Shown here in pieces: positions 14,837 through 19,395 of a stretch of 19,395 bases of DNA; the stretch's first letter is position 1; each line of letters opens with the position of its first letter. The translations under genes and the position numbers were made by a program. The stretch comes from Clostridia bacterium. GTDB taxonomy: Bacteria > Bacillota > Clostridia > Christensenellales > CAG-1252. The notes under the pieces are model-generated. The model worked only from the letters and a program-made list of their open reading frames with translations. It was not told the origin of the DNA and ran no database searches. The stretch spans positions 1-19,395 of the forward strand of contig JAGAAA010000061.1 in NCBI GenBank assembly GCA_017615495.1. Reading direction: 5' to 3'.

Positions 14837-15207
14837 GTTTCCTTACCGTATTTCAGGTCGTAATAGGTGACCGATACTTTGTAATCGTTATTTGTGGAAT
14901 TCGTCTTTGTGAAGACGAACGCGCTTTCCACGTGCGACACGCCGGGAACGTCTTTGTAATTCACGGTCACGTAGATCGATTCGCTCGTGTTCTTATCGTT
15001 TTTGTTGGTGGTCACGGAAGCGTTCTTTGACGAAGCATCCTGCGCCGCCGTGCGCAACGCGTCGGAAACGCGCATCGACTTGATGGACGCCGCAGTAAGC
15101 GGAAGAATGATCGCCGAAAGAAGCCCCACCACCGCAATGGCGCAGACGCACTCCATAAGAGTGAACCCTTTTTTGAACTTTTTCAATAGTAAAAGCGCTT
15201 TTTTCAT
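14818..15207 (-). CDS. Prepilin-like protein, small minor pilin
   Basis: This 129-residue protein has a prepilin leader rich in Lys and Leu ending KKG14, then FTLMEC with Glu19 at +5 and a hydrophobic helix to about residue 36. Residues 37-75 are hydrophilic and rich in Ser, Asn, Asp and Lys, and the rest is a small beta-rich domain. The size is that of GspI/PilV-like minor pilins, which often pair with a GspJ/PilW-like protein such as the one encoded next. A GGAG site overlaps the stop of the giant upstream gene six bases before the ATG. This locates it as the second or later gene of the operon. Confidence 0.88.
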   Translation of the reverse strand: MKKALLLLKKFKKGFTLMECVCAIAVVGLLSAIILPLTAASIKSMRVSDALRTAAQDASSKNASVTTNKNDKNTSESIYVTVNYKDVPGVSHVESAFVFTKTNSTNNDYKVSVTYYDLKYGKETEDIKN

Positions 15208-15210
15208 AGG

Positions 15211-18200
15211 TCACTCCACCTTAATACCCTTGTACTCCCAGTTAAGGAGGCTGGTCGAATAGCTCGGCGCAGTCGTAATAAACTCGGAGAGAGAATATTC
15301 CTTGTAAGAACCGATCTTCGTGTTGCTTCCGTTCTTCGTACTTGCGGAATAGATCCTCGTGTTGCTGAAGTCGGGCACGACGATTCTCGTCGAACCGCTG
15401 TAGTTCTTAAAGTTCAAGTGATTTGAGGTATCTTCGTAGATAAATCTATCCGCTACGATGGTACCGCAAGTATTTCTGGCGCCGCCGGAAGTGCCGTCCC
15501 ACAGCAAGTGCAAGGTGTTGCTGCCGACGGTGGTGGTTTCGCCGGTGCCGCTATACAGGCTGCTGAACGTGGCGTTGTTTGCCAAACTCTTGAATTTATT
15601 GTAGTTCTTCAACACGCCGTTGGAGGAATTGTAAAGCTTGCTATCCGAACCGAACGGCATATAGACGAAGGCGCTGAGCGGCATGCGTTGGATATACAGA
15701 TCGATGTTGGTGCCCGCGCCGATGATGTAGAGGAGGGGCGAGTACGTGCCGTCACCGTTGTACTTCAAGCCGCCGACCGGGTTTGCGAACACACTGTCGG
15801 TCGCTTTTGCGCGGAAGATCAAGGTGTTACCGCTGGTCAAATAGAGGAAGCACCTGCCATTACCGACGACGGTAAAGGTGTTTTCCGCATCGTTGACAAA
15901 GTCAAAGCCGATGCCCTGCGGGAGGACGACGTGGAGGTCCTTTGCCGCGCTGCCATAGGGATCCGCCGGATCGGCACAAGTGTAGAACACTAAGCTGCCA
16001 TCGTAGAAGCTGACGTCCGGATCACCCAATTTCCAAGCCTTTTGCTTTACGCCGCAGATAGTCTTATTCGTGGAACTACCGTACCAAGAAGCATAGTCTT
16101 CACTGCCCGTTCCGGCGCCCATAAAGAAGGCGGAATACGGCAATTCACCGCTCTCAAAGACCAATATCTTCGTCCTGCGCTTATGATCCGGGTCCTTATC
16201 AAACGGGCCGTCCCACTCGGGGTAACCGTTTAAGACCACGAAGTCCTTAAGCGCGCCGCCGTTGGAAACGCCGCTGGAACGCCATCCGAACAAACTGCCC
16301 GACTTGTTTGCCAAACTACTGCCGGTATACAGTTCTTGGTTGAGATAATAATCCGTGCTGGAAGTCTGCTTCAGCATCATATGGCCGTTGAGTTCGACGG
16401 AATCCGACTGCGTCAGCACCCTCTTTGCGTAGGTGCCGTTGCCGGAAGAATCGTAATACGGCAACTTCCAGTTGTACGGAATATACCGCGTGTTCCAATA
16501 CTTGGTTTGCGTCTTATCAAAGTGTTTCGTCACGTCGGAAGTCCACTTGGTAGAAGGATGCGTCAAAGAGATACCCGACGTGGAGTAATTGGGATTGGAC
16601 CAGGAGACCGTGTAATTGTTTGCCTTGCCGCCCGCGAAGGTCACAGCGGTAGAAGCGCTACCCGCCTTGGTAGTGGAAACGCTTGCGCTTCCGATGGCGC
16701 CGGTATAGGGGCCCATCGGCGCGCTGGTATTGGCAACCACAACGGGGTTGACCGAAGCGTCACCGTTGGTGTTCAAGCCGCCGCTTGCCGAAATGGTCGG
16801 CTGCGCAGGCGCGCTCTTTCTGCCGGTCTCGCTGCAAGCAGGCATGCTATCCGTCCAAACAGTGCCGTCCGAATTTACCATCACGTCCGCAGATATCGCA
16901 GTGGGATAACGGCTTCCGTCATTGCCGTAGAACACGCACGGAACGTCCTGCCACGGCGTATAGCACCAAGCATTGGCGTCGACCGTTGCGGTATATTCAT
17001 CGTCCAATTGCGCCACATAAGCCGTTCCATACGGAATATATCCGGTAGCGTCACTTAACGGGCTACTATCGTTTTTAACGTGGAAATCTCTGTCGCCGGA
17101 AGTTGCGTCAAAGTAACCGAACCATCCACTGGGGGAATCGGGGTTGCTCTTCCCGTTTGCCCAGCTACCGTCCGACTTTTGCATATAGACGTAACCGGTG
17201 GAGCAATACAATCCCGCTTTGTACTTTTTGTCCTTACTGGAATTATAACCTTTGGCAGATACGACGCCGCCCTTCCAGATGTTGATAGCGCGGTAAGCCA
17301 TAATATCCAGCGTAACGCAACCCGCAACGTCTATGCTACCGTATTCGCAATTGTAGGTGGTGCCATTGGCGGCTTTGTACGAGATCGAGCCGCTTGTGGT
17401 CTGTTGCGAAACGAAGATGCCCGGATGGAAGGAATGTTTATTGGTGTTAAAATCGTCATCACTCGAGCTTCTTCCGTACTTTTTGTATCCAACGTAGCTG
17501 TTTGCACCAACAAACATCGTGCCGGTATTGACCCAGATGATCGTTCTGCCGGAAGGAATATCAACGTCCCTATCCTTTGCCGTTTGGATACGTGCGCCAC
17601 CATCCAAGAAGAGGCTGGCGCCAAAGTACATCAACACGGTGGCGGTGTTGCCGTAGTATCCTTTCGCCGTGGAAATGGTACAACCTTTGAATTCACTTTC
17701 GGCTTTAACATAGGTGTTGCCGTTGTAAATACCAAGGTTGGAATTGGTGGTGGTATGACCGAAGTAGTTGTCGCCGCCCGCGCTGTAGCAGTGCACGAAC
17801 ATAGAACCGTCAAAGTCAAACACTTGCCCACCCTGTTTCAAGAAGGAAACATAGGTGCCGTTGGGACTTGCGGGAACTTGGCAATGGTTCGTGGCACTGG
17901 AATATCCCTTAGAGTACAAGCAGCAGTAGCTCATAGAAACCTGTCCGTCACTGTAAAGGGTGCTGCCCGCGGCAAACTTGGTATTGCAAGTATGCACGGT
18001 ACCTTTATAGCCGTAGTTGCCGTTTAAGGTAATATAAACGGGCTGATAGAAGACAACGAGTTCCTTGCTGGTGGCAACGTTGGTCAATGCGTCGTAGTAG
18101 ATGTCGCACCAAGTGGCGGGGCAAGCTTCCAAGTCTTCCATCCAAGCGCGCTTATCCAAGCCTTGCGCTTTGTTGCTGTTTGTGCTCGAAGAATAACGAA

Positions 18201-19395
18201 TAACTTTGCTTTCGGGCACGTCGCGCAAGTTACCATCCGAATAGCCCAAAGCTTCCGCCGGCTTGCTGTTGACGATCAAGGCGTGCGCCCTGACCACATT
18301 CTTGAAGTTGATCTTATTATAGGTGTCGTTAGCTTCGTTCCAAACGGAATAAACCGCCAAACGACCGACGATGTTCATATAAGCGTCGATGTCCTTTTTA
18401 CCATCCGCCTTACCGACGATGACGCAACAGCCGTTAGCTTCGGTGGTGAAGCAAAGCGTTCCCAAATTGGTGAAGTCCTTCTTCAGGTCAGCGTAATAGG
18501 TGCCTTTGCAGTAGATCACGCTTCCGGCGGTGGTTTGCTTGCAGTTATCCACCAACTTGCCGTGTACGACGATGGTGCCGCCAACAGAGATCCTCGTCGT
18601 TTGATTGCCCAACGCAACGAGCTTAGCGGGATAGGAGGAGGAAATCTCGTGCGCGGTATGCCAAACGTCACCGCTGACGTTGGCGTTGAGGTGAAGTTCC
18701 GCATCGTAAGCGTGAATGCTGTTTGCAAGCGTTCCGCCGCTTTCCGTCGTAAAGGAGCCGCCGTTTACCGCAACGTAACCGGTGACCGCGCCTTTCATTG
18801 TGGTATTAACGTTGTTTTCCACAAACACTTCGGCGCCAACGGTCCCCTTTACGGTCAACGACTTTAACGCATGAGTATGAATACCGCCGGTGACTTTGTT
18901 AAGCGTAACGTTTGTTTTACTTGTGTTGCCGTAAATGAGAGCGTAGCCTACGGTCGCGTTGCAGTTTACGGTAGTAACGGGGGTCGAGCTGGACGTGTTA
19001 ACGTAGAGCGCGGCGATACTACCATTTGCCGAAGAGTTGAAGGTGCCGGTGTTACGAGCAAAGACGTTGCCTTCAATTTTTGCGTCACTGGTATGCACGT
19101 TGCCTGTACCAAAGAGTTTCATGGAGCCTTTGATGATCGTAATGTCTTTTCCGCCCCAACAATCAACGCCATATTTCCCACTCACGGTATACGTACCATG
19201 CCACTCAACGTCACCGTTTATGGTTTGATAATTGGTATTGGTGCCCGGGTCGACGCCCAACCAAATATAGGTGCCGTAGCTCAAAATGCTTGCAATCGTT
19301 GCGCGATGGCTGCTGTCATTTACAAACGTAATGGAGCCGGACATGTTCCACACTTTGGGAACGTTGCCAGTGCAGTTGGTCATCATAATATTACC
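15211..19395 (-). CDS. Giant beta-rich, cysteine-rich pilus-operon protein (N-terminus outside window)
   Basis: An open frame of 1394 residues plus TGA runs to the right edge. The frame is open above the first visible ATG at 19386, so the true start is likely outside the window. I do not recognise a family over the whole length. The first ~250 visible residues show short repeated beta turns (GNV, GSI, GAV, SGDV in alternating hydrophobic runs), as in bactofilin or right-handed beta-helix folds. Later parts are rich in Ser, Thr, Asn, Gly, Tyr and Trp and hold roughly 25 cysteines. The C-terminal part ends in LLNWEYKGIKVE, with no sortase motif or transmembrane helix. Its place ahead of two prepilin-like genes and the prepilin peptidase suggests a PilX-like minor pilin fused to a very large extracellular domain, possibly a tip adhesin in the role of PilY1. 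A prepilin leader would be expected upstream of the window. Confidence 0.82.
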   Translation of the reverse strand, partial: GNIMMTNCTGNVPKVWNMSGSITFVNDSSHRATIASILSYGTYIWLGVDPGTNTNYQTINGDVEWHGTYTVSGKYGVDCWGGKDITIIKGSMKLFGTGNVHTSDAKIEGNVFARNTGTFNSSANGSIAALYVNTSSSTPVTTVNCNATVGYALIYGNTSKTNVTLNKVTGGIHTHALKSLTVKGTVGAEVFVENNVNTTMKGAVTGYVAVNGGSFTTESGGTLANSIHAYDAELHLNANVSGDVWHTAHEISSSYPAKLVALGNQTTRISVGGTIVVHGKLVDNCKQTTAGSVIYCKGTYYADLKKDFTNLGTLCFTTEANGCCVIVGKADGKKDIDAYMNIVGRLAVYSVWNEANDTYNKINFKNVVRAHALIVNSKPAEALGYSDGNLRDVPESKVIRYSSSTNSNKAQGLDKRAWMEDLEACPATWCDIYYDALTNVATSKELVVFYQPVYITLNGNYGYKGTVHTCNTKFAAGSTLYSDGQVSMSYCCLYSKGYSSATNHCQVPASPNGTYVSFLKQGGQVFDFDGSMFVHCYSAGGDNYFGHTTTNSNLGIYNGNTYVKAESEFKGCTISTAKGYYGNTATVLMYFGASLFLDGGARIQTAKDRDVDIPSGRTIIWVNTGTMFVGANSYVGYKKYGRSSSDDDFNTNKHSFHPGIFVSQQTTSGSISYKAANGTTYNCEYGSIDVAGCVTLDIMAYRAINIWKGGVVSAKGYNSSKDKKYKAGLYCSTGYVYMQKSDGSWANGKSNPDSPSGWFGYFDATSGDRDFHVKNDSSPLSDATGYIPYGTAYVAQLDDEYTATVDANAWCYTPWQDVPCVFYGNDGSRYPTAISADVMVNSDGTVWTDSMPACSETGRKSAPAQPTISASGGLNTNGDASVNPVVVANTSAPMGPYTGAIGSASVSTTKAGSASTAVTFAGGKANNYTVSWSNPNYSTSGISLTHPSTKWTSDVTKHFDKTQTKYWNTRYIPYNWKLPYYDSSGNGTYAKRVLTQSDSVELNGHMMLKQTSSTDYYLNQELYTGSSLANKSGSLFGWRSSGVSNGGALKDFVVLNGYPEWDGPFDKDPDHKRRTKILVFESGELPYSAFFMGAGTGSEDYASWYGSSTNKTICGVKQKAWKLGDPDVSFYDGSLVFYTCADPADPYGSAAKDLHVVLPQGIGFDFVNDAENTFTVVGNGRCFLYLTSGNTLIFRAKATDSVFANPVGGLKYNGDGTYSPLLYIIGAGTNIDLYIQRMPLSAFVYMPFGSDSKLYNSSNGVLKNYNKFKSLANNATFSSLYSGTGETTTVGSNTLHLLWDGTSGGARNTCGTIVADRFIYEDTSNHLNFKNYSGSTRIVVPDFSNTRIYSASTKNGSNTKIGSYKEYSLSEFITTAPSYSTSLLNWEYKGIKVE

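Noticed and set aside
15211..19395. Short repeated motifs in the giant gene as a possible tandem DNA repeat or CRISPR array.
   Set aside because: The repetition is at the level of protein turns only. No direct DNA repeats of regular length and spacing were seen anywhere in the window.

Overview
The window looks like a chromosomal segment from an uncultured Gram-positive bacterium of the Bacillota, probably Clostridia. The grounds are strong AGGAGG-type ribosome sites, TTGACA/TATAAT-type promoters, a split (two-gene) transketolase, a Gram-positive style lipoprotein and exported Ig-like surface protein, and a type IV pilus system of the kind known in Clostridia. All genes but one lie on the minus strand. 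TGA, TAA and TAG are all used as normal stops. Taxonomy below class level is not supported by what can be read.

Layout, in the direction of minus-strand transcription (right to left). (1) 19395-11487 is a type IV pilus block: a giant beta-rich, cysteine-rich protein whose start lies outside the window (15211-19395), two prepilin-like proteins (14818-15207, 14019-14816), a prepilin peptidase PilD (13259-14017), then, from its own promoter, the assembly ATPase PilB (11487-13160). The block ends in a nested inverted-repeat structure that includes a terminator. (2) 11172-11486 is noncoding. (3) A lone plus-strand prepilin-like gene (10722-11171) is divergent from a minus-strand operon made of a prepilin-like gene (10054-10641), a predicted transglutaminase-domain lipoprotein (7739-10042) and a two-part beta-sandwich/alpha-helical protein of unknown function (5850-7742). 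The two divergent promoters share a palindrome, and both appear to produce leaderless mRNAs. (4) A transketolase pair (4947-5819, 3984-4946) has its own promoter and a clear terminator. (5) An alpha/beta hydrolase (3008-3886) and a small membrane-anchored protein (2352-3011) overlap by four bases. (6) A large secreted Ig-like surface protein (1-2286) has its own promoter and runs off the left edge.

How the genes fit together: PilD would cleave the four prepilin-like proteins seen here, and PilB would drive their assembly. The giant protein is placed like a PilX-type minor pilin or tip protein. No PilC platform, PilT retraction ATPase or PilM/N/O alignment proteins are present in the window; they may lie beyond the right edge or elsewhere. 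The most unusual points are the giant beta-helix-like protein, the prepilin/transglutaminase/unknown-enzyme operon, and the back-to-back leaderless prepilin promoters.
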